A stretch of 64,000 nt of DNA, taken from assembly GCF_019931575.1 (NCBI RefSeq), contig NZ_CP082923.1:1240001-1304000 (forward strand). The letters run 5' to 3'. The DNA is from Caulobacter segnis (GTDB lineage Bacteria; Pseudomonadota; Alphaproteobacteria; Caulobacterales; Caulobacteraceae). The position numbers and the translations under genes were made by a program. A model generated the notes under the pieces. The model ran no database searches, had not been told where the DNA came from, and worked only from the letters and a program-made list of their open reading frames with translations. This document shows, in pieces, positions 9,241-19,353 of the stretch; the stretch's first letter is position 1; the number at the start of each line of letters is the position of its first letter.

Positions 9241-9301
9241 TAAATGGAGCGAGCTGGCGGACCCGAGGCGCGCCAACGTTCGCGCCTTCGCCGCGAGCCG
9301 C

Positions 9302-10783
9302 CTAGTGCAGCAAGCCGCCGTTCAGGAACGCGCTATGGACGCCGATCAAGCTGAGTTCGCTGCCGTCGGCGAAATCGAACGTCATGGTCATCGCGTGGTC
9401 GAGCGCGCCGGGATTATGCATCAGATCGGCATCGACCATCACCACCTGCACGCCATTCATGTAGGTGAGAATGTTTTGCGTGTGCTCGGTGAAGAAACTG
9501 ATGAACGACGTCACCAGATCCAGTGGCACGATGCCGGCGTTGATCGACGTCGCGTGGCTCTCGGGCTGATGCGTCGTCGTCTCGCCGCTGGAAGACGTGG
9601 ACGTTTCGGACGCCGCCACGGGCGTCTCGGGGGCCGTCGTTTCGGTCGCCTGCGAGGTGATCGGCGCGGCCTGATAGTGTTCACCCCGCGAGATGATCTC
9701 GGCCAGCACGTCGGGCAGCTTGGCGACCTCGATCACCGTGATCTTCTGGGCGGCCGTATCGCCGACGAGGGCGCGCACCAGCTGCACGGCTTCGACATTG
9801 GGCAGGGCGCCCGCGCCGAGACGCACTTCCAGGGACCAGTTGGCCGCTTCATGGACCGCGGGCGCGCCCAGAGGCGACAGGTTCACCTGTTGGCGCGCCA
9901 CGTCCGAGACGTCCTGTATCGCTTCAGGCGTCGAGAGCGACTCGCTTGCGTGCGGCAGGGTCGACAGCAGCGCCACTAGCGACAGCACCGACGAAACGGT
10001 TTGGGCCGACGTGCTCGCCAGCGCCTGGACGTGGTCGCTGGCCAGCGCGAGGTCGCTGCTCTCGGTGGCGATAGTCATCGAGGTCGGGCCGCTGAAATCC
10101 AGCGCGGCGGCGGCCGAGGCCAGGGCCGCGCTCGCCGCCGGGTCCAGGGTCGAGGCGTCGACGCTGAAGTCCGAAGCGAGCAGGGCCGCGGCCAGAACCA
10201 TCACCGCCTGGCTGGCGGGCAGTTGAACAGTGTCGTAGGTCGACTGGGCCGCGCCGGTCGCGACCGCGGCGGCGCCGCCGGTGAGGCTGGCGCTGGAGCT
10301 CGAGGTCAGCAGGGCCGGGCGGGCGTGAGCGGGGGCGTTGGCGGAGCCGGTTTCGGCCGCGCGGGCCTCGCCAGTCTTGAAGAAGGCGGTGCCGACCACG
10401 GCCACCAGCAGGGCGGCGGGGTGGATCGAGATGTTGTCGCCACGGTCCGAACGGCGGATCAACGGGTGACGCGCCACCATGTTGCGGACCAGGGACGAGA
10501 AGTCGAAGCCGCGCGCGATCTCTTCATAGGCGGGGCCGGCGATCAGGTACTCACCGTCGATGCGCGCGAAGTGGATGACCACCTCGCCGTCATCGGTGCG
10601 GTAGAAGACGAACCAGGGCTCGTTCTCGTCGCTCAGGCCCCGATCGGTGCCAACACGGATACCCGCGCGCATCAGAGCGGCTTCGACGCGATAAAATTCG
10701 GCCAGCTCCTGCTGGCTCCAATCCGCCGGGGCGGGCGCGAATCGCGGCGTACGCTGGAAGAACGAGAGGACTTGCGCGGCCAT
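9302..10783 (-). CDS. Hypothetical Ala/Ser/Thr-rich protein beside rsaA
   Basis: I do not recognise a named family for this 493-residue protein. Residues 1-112 look globular (for example DENEPWFVFYRTDDGEVVIH at 52-71). A hydrophobic segment (HPAALLVAVVGTAFF) at about 121-135 may span the membrane. Residues ~140-490 are rich in Ala, Ser, Thr and Val with little charge, like an exported or surface low-complexity region. There is no N-terminal signal peptide. It lies 66 nt downstream of an XRE regulator on the same strand, and the pair is divergent from rsaA. The composition and location suggest an envelope role, and the XRE protein may control it; both are inferences. Confidence 0.8.
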   Translation of the reverse strand: MAAQVLSFFQRTPRFAPAPADWSQQELAEFYRVEAALMRAGIRVGTDRGLSDENEPWFVFYRTDDGEVVIHFARIDGEYLIAGPAYEEIARGFDFSSLVRNMVARHPLIRRSDRGDNISIHPAALLVAVVGTAFFKTGEARAAETGSANAPAHARPALLTSSSSASLTGGAAAVATGAAQSTYDTVQLPASQAVMVLAAALLASDFSVDASTLDPAASAALASAAAALDFSGPTSMTIATESSDLALASDHVQALASTSAQTVSSVLSLVALLSTLPHASESLSTPEAIQDVSDVARQQVNLSPLGAPAVHEAANWSLEVRLGAGALPNVEAVQLVRALVGDTAAQKITVIEVAKLPDVLAEIISRGEHYQAAPITSQATETTAPETPVAASETSTSSSGETTTHQPESHATSINAGIVPLDLVTSFISFFTEHTQNILTYMNGVQVVMVDADLMHNPGALDHAMTMTFDFADGSELSLIGVHSAFLNGGLLH

Positions 10784-10849
10784 GTCGGCGGAGGGTTCCC
10801 GCGAAATAAAGTGAGCTGGCGACCCGCCAGCGAGGGCAAGCTAGCCGAA

Positions 10850-11149
10850 CTACTCTTCGTTGAACAGGATTTCGTAGGTGATCGGATCGTAGAACCGCAT
10901 CAGTTCCCGCACGAACGTCCTTTCCGGAACGTTAAGCGCTCGCGCCCAGTCGCGGTAGCGGTCCGGCGGAATGCGGCCACGACCTGTCTCCAGCTGCGAG
11001 ATGAAGGTGTAGTAGTCGGCTCCGACCTTGGCCGCCAGTTGGCGTTGCGACAGGCCGGCGGCCTCGCGCGTTTCCTTCAGCCAGCGACCACCTTCGCGTC
11101 GAAGGTCTTGAACCTCCGGGGCGCTGCGACGTTGAGGGTTGCCATACAT
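10850..11149 (-). CDS. XRE-family helix-turn-helix regulator
   Basis: This 99-residue DNA-binding protein has a classical XRE/Cro helix-turn-helix at about 23-70: AGLSQRQLAAKVGADYYTFI followed by SQLETGRGRIP. The short C-terminal tail (FVRELMRFYDPITYEILFNEE) may dimerise or bind a partner. It is divergent from rsaA across a 264-nt region that contains operator-like repeats, and sits upstream of the 493-residue gene on its own strand. Autoregulation and control of the neighbours are plausible but not shown by sequence. Confidence 0.9.
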   Translation of the reverse strand: MYGNPQRRSAPEVQDLRREGGRWLKETREAAGLSQRQLAAKVGADYYTFISQLETGRGRIPPDRYRDWARALNVPERTFVRELMRFYDPITYEILFNEE

Positions 11150-11229
11150 TATAAAGTCTCGCGTCCCCGCGCACGAGCGCGGAGCGCTGTCGCTCGTCCC
11201 TCGCAGGCGTAAAATTCCTACGTCCCATA

Positions 11230-11302
11230 TACCCCTTCATTGGCGGGGGTACAAGGAACGCGACATAGGAAAATGCTATACCGGTTAGAAAAATGCTGTA
11301 CC
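11230..11302. promoter_or_regulatory. Operator-like repeats between the XRE gene and rsaA
   Basis: The shared upstream region contains TACCCC (11230-11235) facing GGGGTA (11246-11251). It also has a 13-nt direct repeat, AAAATGCTATACC (11270-11282) and AAAATGCTGTACC (11290-11302), differing at one base and offset by 20 nt, about two helical turns. The second repeat ends in another TACCCC. This lies just upstream of the rsaA -35 element, a suitable place for the XRE protein or another regulator. Confidence 0.5.
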
Positions 11303-11317
11303 CCCTGATTTCGGCTA

Positions 11318-11345
11318 TTGTCGACGTATGACGTTTGCTCTATAG
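11318..11345 (+). promoter_or_regulatory. rsaA promoter (housekeeping sigma type)
   Basis: TTGTCG (11318-11323) and GCTCTATAG (11337-11345), 13 nt apart, resemble the Caulobacter housekeeping pattern TTGACGS-N10-14-GCTANAWC. From memory, this stretch and the ~70-nt leader to the ATG are nearly identical to the C. crescentus rsaA promoter and leader. That fits the very high expression expected for an S-layer gene. Confidence 0.75.
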
Positions 11346-11413
11346 CCATCGCTGCTCCCATGCGCGCCACTCGGTCGCAGGGGGTGTGGGATTATCTTTG
11401 GGAGACAAGCCAA

Positions 11414-14275
11414 ATGGCTTATAACGTCACTCAGCTGACGACGTTCTTCACGAACGCCAATGCTGGCACCGCGCCGACTGCCGCGCAAACCCTGACCCTG
11501 CAGGCTCTGGCCAACCAGAACGCCGCGGGCACCTTGACTAACGACCAAGCTCTGGCTTCGACCGTTGACCTGGCCTCGGACACCACGACCGCCGTCAGCG
11601 TCGGCACCTATCAGTTCTTCCTGGGCTTCGCGCCCAGCCAAGCGGGCCTGACCAGCCTGAACAGCGCCTATGTCGGCACGGGTTCGCAAGCCGGCCTGAA
11701 CGGCGAAAACCGCTTCATCGCTCAAGCGGTGTCGCTGGCCCTGCAGAACACCACGGCCAAGGCTTCTTTCGCGGCTTCGTACGGCTCGCTGAGCGTCGTT
11801 GACGCCACGAAGGCCGCCTACAACATCATCATCGGCAATAGCGCCGCTGCTGCTGCCGGCATCAACGTCGACAACTCGGTCGCCTACCTGACCAGCGCGA
11901 CGTCGATCGCCTACTACACCGCCTTCGTGAAGGCCAATGTCCCGGGTCTGACGACCCAGGCCGACATCGACCTGGCCGTCAAGGCCGCCATCGTCGGTGA
12001 AATCCTGTACGCCGCCACGACGTACAACAACGGCGCTGGCCTCGGTTCGTACGCCACGGCTTCGACCAACCTGATCAAGGATCTGGCTGACGACGGCGCG
12101 CTGACGGCCAACAACGCTGCGGGTATCGACCTGTTCGCCAGCTACGGCCCGGGCGGCGTGGGTTCGACCCTCGCTCTGACCACCGGCATCGATGGCGTGG
12201 TCGGCACCAGCGGCAACGACACCATCACCGGCACCAACACCACCGTGACCGGCCTCGACACGATCGACGGCGCCGGTGGCGTTGACACCGTGAAGCTGGG
12301 TGACGTGGCCGGCGCTGGTCTCGACCTGAGCCTGCTGACGGTGAAGAATGTCGAGAAGCTCGAACTGACCTCGGTCAACGACCTGAAGTCGAACGCTGCT
12401 GACGTGTCGGGCTGGACCGGCCTGACCTCGGCGTCGTTCTCGCTGAAGGCCACCACTGGTCAGACGATCACCGCGGCTTCGACCACGGCTTTGACTGTCA
12501 GCAACACGACCGCTTTCGGCGTTACCGTCGTTGGTAGCGGTGGCGCTCTGTCGATCTCCAACGGCGCTGGCGCTGTTGTGGTCGGTGGCACTGCGGTCGC
12601 CAACGGCATCACGTCGGCCACGGTCTCGGGCGGCACGACCGTTGCGATCACCGACCGTTCGGGCGCCTCGGCGGCTGTCGGCTCGACGCTGACCAAAGTT
12701 TCGGTTGACGGCAACACGGGCACCGCGACCCTGACGGGCGACGGCCTGACCTCGGTTTCGGTCTCCAACACCACGGCCGCGACGACCGTCGTCAACACGA
12801 CCGCTTCGCACGCTCTGACCGTGACGGCGAACAACGTGACCGGTGGCGCCACGATTACCGACGCTACCGCCACCAGCGTGACCCTGAACACGGTGACGAA
12901 GGCTTCGAACGTCAACCTCGACCTCGACCTCGCCACCAGCCTGACGGTCAACGCCGGCGCCACGACCACGCTGACCACCACGGCTCTGGCCGCTGATGAC
13001 AAGCTGAAGACCCTGACCCTGACCGGCGCTGCCGCCGTGACCGCCGACGTCTCGGGCATCAGCAGCCTGACCTCGGTGGACGCTTCGGGCAACACCAAGG
13101 GCGTGAACGTCACTCTGGACGCCACCACCTCGACCTTCACGGGTAGCGGCGCTGCCGATACCCTGACGATCGCGGCGGCTCCGACGAAGGCCATCGCTGG
13201 CGGCGCCGGCACCGACACCCTGGTGCTGAACGTTGCTGCGGGCACCTTCTCGAACCCGTCGCTGAACGCCAACATCTCGGGCTTCGAAATCCTGGGTCTG
13301 GGTACGGCCGCTACCGGTTCGTACAACGCCACGGGCTTCGCCGGTCTGTCGATCGCCAACGCCGTCGCTGGCGCGGTGACGTTCACGAACGTCGCTGCCG
13401 GCGCTGGCCTGACGATCTCGGCCGCTCCGACCGCCGCTACCACGGTCGTTCTGGCCGACGCGTCGGGCACCAGCGACACGTTCGCCGTGACGCTGAGCTC
13501 GGCCGCCGCGATCGCTGCTGGCAGCGTGACCCTGGCCGGTGTTGAAACCGTCACGATCAACGCGACGGACACCGACACCACGGCTCACACCGACACGATG
13601 ACCCTGGTCGCCACCTCGGCCACCAAGCTGACGGTCACCGGTTCGGCGGGCCTCAACCTGACCAACACGGGCAACACCGCCCTGAAGACGGTTGACGCCT
13701 CTGCCAACACCGGCGGTCTGACCTATGTTTCGGCCGCCACGACCGGCTCGACCTCGATCACGGGTTCGGCTACGGCCGTGAACAGCCTGACGGGTGGCGT
13801 CACTGCCGACACCATCGTCGGTGGCTCGAAGGCTGATACGATCACCTCGGGTACGGGCCTCGACATCCTGACGGGTGGCGCTGGCGCTGATACCTTCGTG
13901 CTGTCGTCCAACGCTGCTGGCAACACCTACGCGACGATCACCGACTTCGCGGTCGGTACCGGTGGCGACACCATCAACATCGCCTCGCTGGTGTCGGAAG
14001 CTGCTATTGACGCGACCGCGACGAAGATCACGAGCCTGAACGCCGATACTGCCGTGTTCCAAGACTACCTGGACGCTGGTACGGCCGCTACGGACGTGAC
14101 GACGGGCAACACCTCGCACGTCAAGTGGTTCGTGTACGGTGGCAACACCTACGTCGTGATCGACAACTCGGACGCCGCCACCTTCCAAAACGGTGCCGAC
14201 CAAGTGATCAAGCTGACGGGTCTCGTCGACCTGTCGACCAACACCGCGACCGCGACCACCTTCGTCGGCGCCTAA
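11414..14275 (+). CDS. rsaA: RsaA-type S-layer protein
   Basis: This 953-residue protein is the paracrystalline surface-layer subunit. There is no signal peptide, as expected for type I secretion. It begins MAYNVTQLTTFFTNANAGTA, similar in style to C. crescentus RsaA. The N-terminal ~250 residues correspond to the LPS-anchoring region. The rest is Thr/Ala/Ser/Gly-rich with almost no Cys or Met. RTX-like calcium-binding repeats appear at about 264 (GTSGNDTITG) and at 795-830 (GGAGADTFVL and neighbours). The C-terminal ~80 residues carry the secretion signal. The ATG at 11414 follows GGGAGACAAG. Genes for its secretion and anchoring follow directly. The core differs from the C. crescentus sequence I remember, and the protein is about 70 residues shorter. 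Confidence 0.95.
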   Translation: MAYNVTQLTTFFTNANAGTAPTAAQTLTLQALANQNAAGTLTNDQALASTVDLASDTTTAVSVGTYQFFLGFAPSQAGLTSLNSAYVGTGSQAGLNGENRFIAQAVSLALQNTTAKASFAASYGSLSVVDATKAAYNIIIGNSAAAAAGINVDNSVAYLTSATSIAYYTAFVKANVPGLTTQADIDLAVKAAIVGEILYAATTYNNGAGLGSYATASTNLIKDLADDGALTANNAAGIDLFASYGPGGVGSTLALTTGIDGVVGTSGNDTITGTNTTVTGLDTIDGAGGVDTVKLGDVAGAGLDLSLLTVKNVEKLELTSVNDLKSNAADVSGWTGLTSASFSLKATTGQTITAASTTALTVSNTTAFGVTVVGSGGALSISNGAGAVVVGGTAVANGITSATVSGGTTVAITDRSGASAAVGSTLTKVSVDGNTGTATLTGDGLTSVSVSNTTAATTVVNTTASHALTVTANNVTGGATITDATATSVTLNTVTKASNVNLDLDLATSLTVNAGATTTLTTTALAADDKLKTLTLTGAAAVTADVSGISSLTSVDASGNTKGVNVTLDATTSTFTGSGAADTLTIAAAPTKAIAGGAGTDTLVLNVAAGTFSNPSLNANISGFEILGLGTAATGSYNATGFAGLSIANAVAGAVTFTNVAAGAGLTISAAPTAATTVVLADASGTSDTFAVTLSSAAAIAAGSVTLAGVETVTINATDTDTTAHTDTMTLVATSATKLTVTGSAGLNLTNTGNTALKTVDASANTGGLTYVSAATTGSTSITGSATAVNSLTGGVTADTIVGGSKADTITSGTGLDILTGGAGADTFVLSSNAAGNTYATITDFAVGTGGDTINIASLVSEAAIDATATKITSLNADTAVFQDYLDAGTAATDVTTGNTSHVKWFVYGGNTYVVIDNSDAATFQNGADQVIKLTGLVDLSTNTATATTFVGA

Positions 14276-14306
14276 TCGCCGTCAAGGTTAGTCGATGTTT
14301 CGACCG

Positions 14307-14336
14307 GGCCGCCCCCCGAGAGGGGGGCGGCCTTTT
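14307..14336 (+). terminator. rsaA terminator
   Basis: A perfect 11-bp stem (14307-14317 with 14322-14332) with a GAGA loop is followed by TTTT. It lies 31 nt after the rsaA stop and 150 nt before rsaD, so it should separate the abundant S-layer message from the lower transporter message. Confidence 0.93.
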
Positions 14337-14487
14337 CGATTCAACTCTCTTGCAGACGCTACAGCCTTGTGATCTTACGCCGCGCGGCGGAGTGGTTCAT
14401 TTTCCGCCACAATTTCGTGGTCGAGACGCGACCTAAGTTGTTACTGTATACGGCTCGCCATACGGCGCGACGTTTCGAAGGCTCCAG

Positions 14488-16215
14488 ATGATCTTCAACC
14501 GTTCCGGCGCCGCGCCGACCATTCTCGACAAGGCCGTTGGGGTCGCGAAACCGGCGGTGATCACCGCCATGGTCTTCAGCTTCTTCATCAACATCCTGGC
14601 GCTGGTCAGCCCGCTGTACATGCTGCAGGTCTATGACCGCGTGCTGTCCAGCCGCAACGTCTCCACCCTGGTGGCGCTGACCTTGCTCTGCGTCTTCCTG
14701 TTCGTGGTCTATGGCCTGCTGGAGGCGCTGCGCACCCAGGTGCTGGTGCGCGGCGGGCTGAAGTTCGACGGCATGGCTCGCGATCCGATCTTCAAGGCGG
14801 TGCTGGATTCGACCCTGACCCGGCGCGGGCCGGGCGGTCAGGCCTTCCGCGACATGGACCAGGTGCGCGAGTTCATGACGGGCGGGCTGATCGCCTTCTG
14901 CGACGCGCCCTGGACCCCGGTCTTCATCGTAGTGTCCTGGATCCTGCACCCCTATTTCGGGGTCCTGGCCATCATCAGCTGCTTCGTGATCTTCGGCCTG
15001 GCGGTCATGAACGACCGCTCGACCAAGAACCCGATCCAGATGGCCACCATGGCCTCGATCGCGGCCCAGAACGACGCCGGCTCCACCCTGCGCAACGCCG
15101 AGGTCATGAAGGCCATGGGCATGTGGGGCGGCCTGCAGCAGCGCTGGCGCGTGCGCCGCGACGAGCAGGTGGCCTGGCAGGCCGCCGCCAGCGACGCCGG
15201 CGGCGCGGTGATGTCGGGCATCAAGGTGTTCCGCCAGGTCGTCCAAACCCTGATCCTGGGCGGCGGGGCTTATCTGGCCATCCAGGGCAAGATCTCGGCC
15301 GGCTCGATGATCGCCGGCTCGATCCTGGTCGGCCGGGCGCTTGCGCCGATCGAGGGCGCCGTGGGCCAGTGGAAGGGCTTCCTGGGCGCCCGCAGCGCCT
15401 GGGATCGTCTGCAGGTCACCCTGCGCGAGGAAAAGGACACCTCGGAACACATGCCGCTGCCCGATCCGCGCGGCGTGCTGTCGGCCGAGGCCGCCTCCAT
15501 CTTGCCCCCCGGCGCTCAGGCCCCGACCATGCGCCAGGCCAGCTTCCGCATCGACGCCGGCACGGCCGTGGCCATCGTCGGCCCCAGTGCGGCGGGCAAG
15601 TCCTCGCTGCTGCGCGGCATCGTTGGTGTCTGGCCCTGCGCCGCCGGCGTCATCCGCCTGGACGGCTACGACATCAAGCAATGGGACCCTCAGAAGCTGG
15701 GTCGCCATATCGGCTATCTGCCGCAGGACATCGAGCTGTTCTCCGGCACCATCGCCCAGAACATCGCCCGATTCACCGAGTTCGAGGCGCAGGAGGTCAT
15801 CGAGGCCGCGACCCTGGCGGGCGTGCACGAAATGATCCAGTCCCTGCCGCAGGGCTACGACACGCCGATCGGCGAGGGCGGCGCTTCGCTGTCTGGCGGC
15901 CAGCGCCAGCGGCTGGCCCTGGCCCGCGCTGTGTTCCGCATGCCGGCCCTGCTGGTCCTGGACGAGCCCAACGCCAGTCTCGACCAGCTGGGTGAAATGG
16001 CCCTGATGGAGGCCATGAACCGCCTGAAGGCGGCCAAGCGCACGGTGATCTTCGCGACCCACAAGCTGAACCTGCTGGCGCAGGCCGACTACATCATGGT
16101 GATCAACCAGGGTGTCATCTCTGACTTCGGCGAGCGGGATCCCATGCTGGCCAAGCTGACCGGCGCGGCGCCTCAGGCCCCGCCGCCGGCGCCCACGCCG
16201 ATCCGCGCCAACTGA
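14488..16215 (+). CDS. rsaD: Type I secretion ABC transporter RsaD
   Basis: RsaD is the inner-membrane ABC ATPase that recognises the RsaA C-terminus and drives export. The N-terminal half contains several membrane segments (for example VITAMVFSFFINILALVSPL near 24-43). The C-terminal nucleotide-binding domain has Walker A GPSAAGKSS at 365-373, signature LSGGQ at 468-472, Walker B LLVLDE at 488-493 and an H-loop in FATHK. The 575-residue length matches PrtD/RsaD exporters, which lack the C39 peptidase domain. It is followed by rsaE after 64 nt; the channel gene rsaF lies further along, after the sugar genes. Confidence 0.96.
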   Translation: MIFNRSGAAPTILDKAVGVAKPAVITAMVFSFFINILALVSPLYMLQVYDRVLSSRNVSTLVALTLLCVFLFVVYGLLEALRTQVLVRGGLKFDGMARDPIFKAVLDSTLTRRGPGGQAFRDMDQVREFMTGGLIAFCDAPWTPVFIVVSWILHPYFGVLAIISCFVIFGLAVMNDRSTKNPIQMATMASIAAQNDAGSTLRNAEVMKAMGMWGGLQQRWRVRRDEQVAWQAAASDAGGAVMSGIKVFRQVVQTLILGGGAYLAIQGKISAGSMIAGSILVGRALAPIEGAVGQWKGFLGARSAWDRLQVTLREEKDTSEHMPLPDPRGVLSAEAASILPPGAQAPTMRQASFRIDAGTAVAIVGPSAAGKSSLLRGIVGVWPCAAGVIRLDGYDIKQWDPQKLGRHIGYLPQDIELFSGTIAQNIARFTEFEAQEVIEAATLAGVHEMIQSLPQGYDTPIGEGGASLSGGQRQRLALARAVFRMPALLVLDEPNASLDQLGEMALMEAMNRLKAAKRTVIFATHKLNLLAQADYIMVINQGVISDFGERDPMLAKLTGAAPQAPPPAPTPIRAN

Positions 16216-16279
16216 CGACTTCGGTCCGTACATTTTCTCGAGGCCGCCTCCAAAGCGCGCCCATCAGGCTGAAAACAGA

Positions 16280-17590
16280 ATGAAGCCCCCCAAGATCAAG
16301 CGTCCGACGGACAACTTCAAAGGCGTGGCCCGCATCGGCTACGCCATCATCGCCTTCACCTTCGTCGGCATGCTGGGCTGGGCCTACTTCGCTCAGATCG
16401 ACAGTGCGGTCATCGCCAACGGCGTCGTCTCGGCCGAGGGCAATCGCAAGACGATCCAGCACCTGGAAGGCGGCATCCTCCGCAAGATCCTGGTGCGCGA
16501 AGGCGAGAAGGTGAACGCCGGGCAGCTTCTGTTCGAGCTGGACGCCACCCAGGCCAACGCCGCGGCGGGCATCACCAAGAACCAGTACGTGGCCCTGAAG
16601 GCCATGGAGGCGCGGCTGCTGGCCGAGCGCGACCAGCGCGCCACGATCAGCTTCCCCGCCGACCTGCTGGCGCAACGCGCCGATCCGATGGTCGCGCGCG
16701 CGCTCGCCGACGAGCAGTCCCAGTTCCTGGAGCGTCGCCAGACGATCCAGGGCCAGGTCGACCTGATGAACGCCCAGCGCGACCAGTATCAGAGCGAGAT
16801 CGACGGCATCGACCGCCAGACCCAGGGGCTGAAGGATCAGCTGGGCTTCATCCAGGACGAGCTCAACGACCTGCGCAAGATCTACGACAAGGGTCTGGTG
16901 CCGCGGCCGCGCCTGCTGGCGCTGGAGCGCGAGCAGGCCTCGCTGTCGGGCTCGATCGGTCGCCTGACCGCCGACCGCTCCAAGGCCGTGCAGGGCGCGG
17001 CCGAAACCCAGCTGAAGATCCGCCAGATCAAGCAGCAGTTCTTCGAAGAAGTCAGCCAGAGCATCACCGAAACTCGCGTGAAGCTGGCTGAGGTCACCGA
17101 GAAGGAAGTCGTCGCTTCCGAGGCCCAGAAGCGGATCAACATCGTCTCGCCGGTCAGCGGTACGGCCCAGAACCTGCGCTTCTTCACCGAAGGCGCCGTG
17201 GTGCGTCCGGCCGAGCCGCTGATCGACATCGCGCCCGATGACGAGGCCTTCGTGATCCAGGCGCACTTCCAGCCCACCGACGTCGACAACGTCTATCCGG
17301 GCATGGTGACCGAGGTCCGCCTGCCGGCGTTCCACTCGCGCGAGATCCCGATCCTCAGCGGCAAGATCCAATCCATCTCGCGCGACCGGCTGTCCGATCC
17401 CGACGGCAAGACCTCCTACTTCCTCGGCATCGTCCGGGTCGACGTCAAGCAACTGCCCAAGCCGCTCCGGGCCAAGGTTTCCGCCGGCATGCCCGCCCAG
17501 GTGATCGTGTCGACGGGTGAGCGCTCCGTGCTGCAGTACCTGTTCTCGCCGCTGCGCGACACCCTGCGGACGACCATGCGCGAGGAGTAG
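16280..17590 (+). CDS. rsaE: Type I secretion membrane-fusion protein RsaE
   Basis: RsaE (436 aa) is the HlyD-family periplasmic adaptor connecting RsaD to the outer-membrane channel. One N-terminal membrane segment lies at about 17-37 (YAIIAFTFVGMLGWAYFAQI). It is followed by the biotinyl-lipoyl-like half motif (GGILRKILVREGEKVNAGQL), a long alpha-helical hairpin in the middle, and the C-terminal HlyD beta-barrel region (VSPVSGTAQNL onward). Length and order match PrtE/HlyD adaptors. It is transcribed with rsaD; 138 nt separate it from gmd. Confidence 0.95.
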   Translation: MKPPKIKRPTDNFKGVARIGYAIIAFTFVGMLGWAYFAQIDSAVIANGVVSAEGNRKTIQHLEGGILRKILVREGEKVNAGQLLFELDATQANAAAGITKNQYVALKAMEARLLAERDQRATISFPADLLAQRADPMVARALADEQSQFLERRQTIQGQVDLMNAQRDQYQSEIDGIDRQTQGLKDQLGFIQDELNDLRKIYDKGLVPRPRLLALEREQASLSGSIGRLTADRSKAVQGAAETQLKIRQIKQQFFEEVSQSITETRVKLAEVTEKEVVASEAQKRINIVSPVSGTAQNLRFFTEGAVVRPAEPLIDIAPDDEAFVIQAHFQPTDVDNVYPGMVTEVRLPAFHSREIPILSGKIQSISRDRLSDPDGKTSYFLGIVRVDVKQLPKPLRAKVSAGMPAQVIVSTGERSVLQYLFSPLRDTLRTTMREE

Positions 17591-17692
17591 CACCCGGGTT
17601 TCAACGTCCTGATTTGCAAGGCTTTTCGGAATGCGGTCGTCGGAGGCGGAAATGTCGCCGCCGCCGCTTTCCAATCGGCCCCAATAGTGTAG

Positions 17693-18705
<1,013 letters not shown>

Positions 18706-18706
<1 letters not shown>

Positions 18707-19353
18707 TGGGCGCCACCCTCGCCATCGGGGGCGTCGTCATCATCGGCGGCGGCGGCCATGCCAAGGTGGTCATCGAAAGCCTGCGGGCTTCGGGCCGCCG
18801 GGTGGCGGCGATCGTCGACGCGGATCCGACGCCGCGCGAGGTGTTGGGCGTTCCCGTGCTCGGCGACGACCTCAAGCTTTCCGAGCTGAGAGAGCAGGGG
18901 CTTTCCGAGCTATTCGTGGCGATCGGCGACAACCAGCTGCGCGAGAAACTGGGGCGCAAGGCCCGGGCATTGGGCTTTTCCCTGGTCAACGCCATCCACC
19001 CCTCGGCGATCATCTCGCCGACCGTTCGGATCGGCGAGGGGGTGGCCGTGATGGCGGGCGTGGTGATCAACGCTGAAAGCCAGATCGGCGACCTGGCCAT
19101 CGTCAACACCGGCGCTGTCATCGATCACGACTGCCGCCTGGGCGCGGCTTGCCATTTGGGTCCGGCCTCGGCCCTGGCCGGCGGCGTCAGCATCGGCGAC
19201 CGGGCCTTCCTCGGCGTCGGCGCGCGGGTCATCCCGGGCGTGACCATCGGCGCGGACGCCATCGTCGGCGCCGGCGGTGTCGTCGTGCGCGACCTGCCGG
19301 AGGCTGTCCTGGCGGTCGGCGTGCCGGCCCAAATCAAAGGAGAGCGTTCTTGA
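18706..19353 (+). CDS. perB: GDP-perosamine N-acetyltransferase
   Basis: This 215-residue left-handed beta-helix acyltransferase is of the NeuD/PglD type. The N-terminal sugar-nucleotide-binding fold shows GGGGHAKVVIES from residue 14, and hexapeptide repeats run from about residue 95 on (IGEGVAVMAGVVINAESQIG). The AVIDHDCRLG segment holds the likely catalytic histidine. In C. crescentus the protein at this position (PerB, or LpsB) acetylates GDP-perosamine using acetyl-CoA. The ATG overlaps the gmd stop, and its own stop overlaps the perA TTG start. The short N-terminus beginning MGATLAIGG was chosen because upstream sequence is gmd. Confidence 0.92.

Noticed and set aside
9266..9287. Hairpin AGGCGCG/CGCGCCT as a terminator of the 493-residue gene
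   Set aside because: Stem of 7 bp with no T-run on either strand; too weak to call.
11255..11285. GGAAC near rsaA as an EcfG promoter
   Set aside because: No CGTT at 16-17 nt spacing; the nearest GGTT is too far away.
11315..14203. Long open frame antisense to rsaA
   Set aside because: It is a mirror of the biased Thr/Ala/Gly codon use of the S-layer gene and has no recognisable domain.
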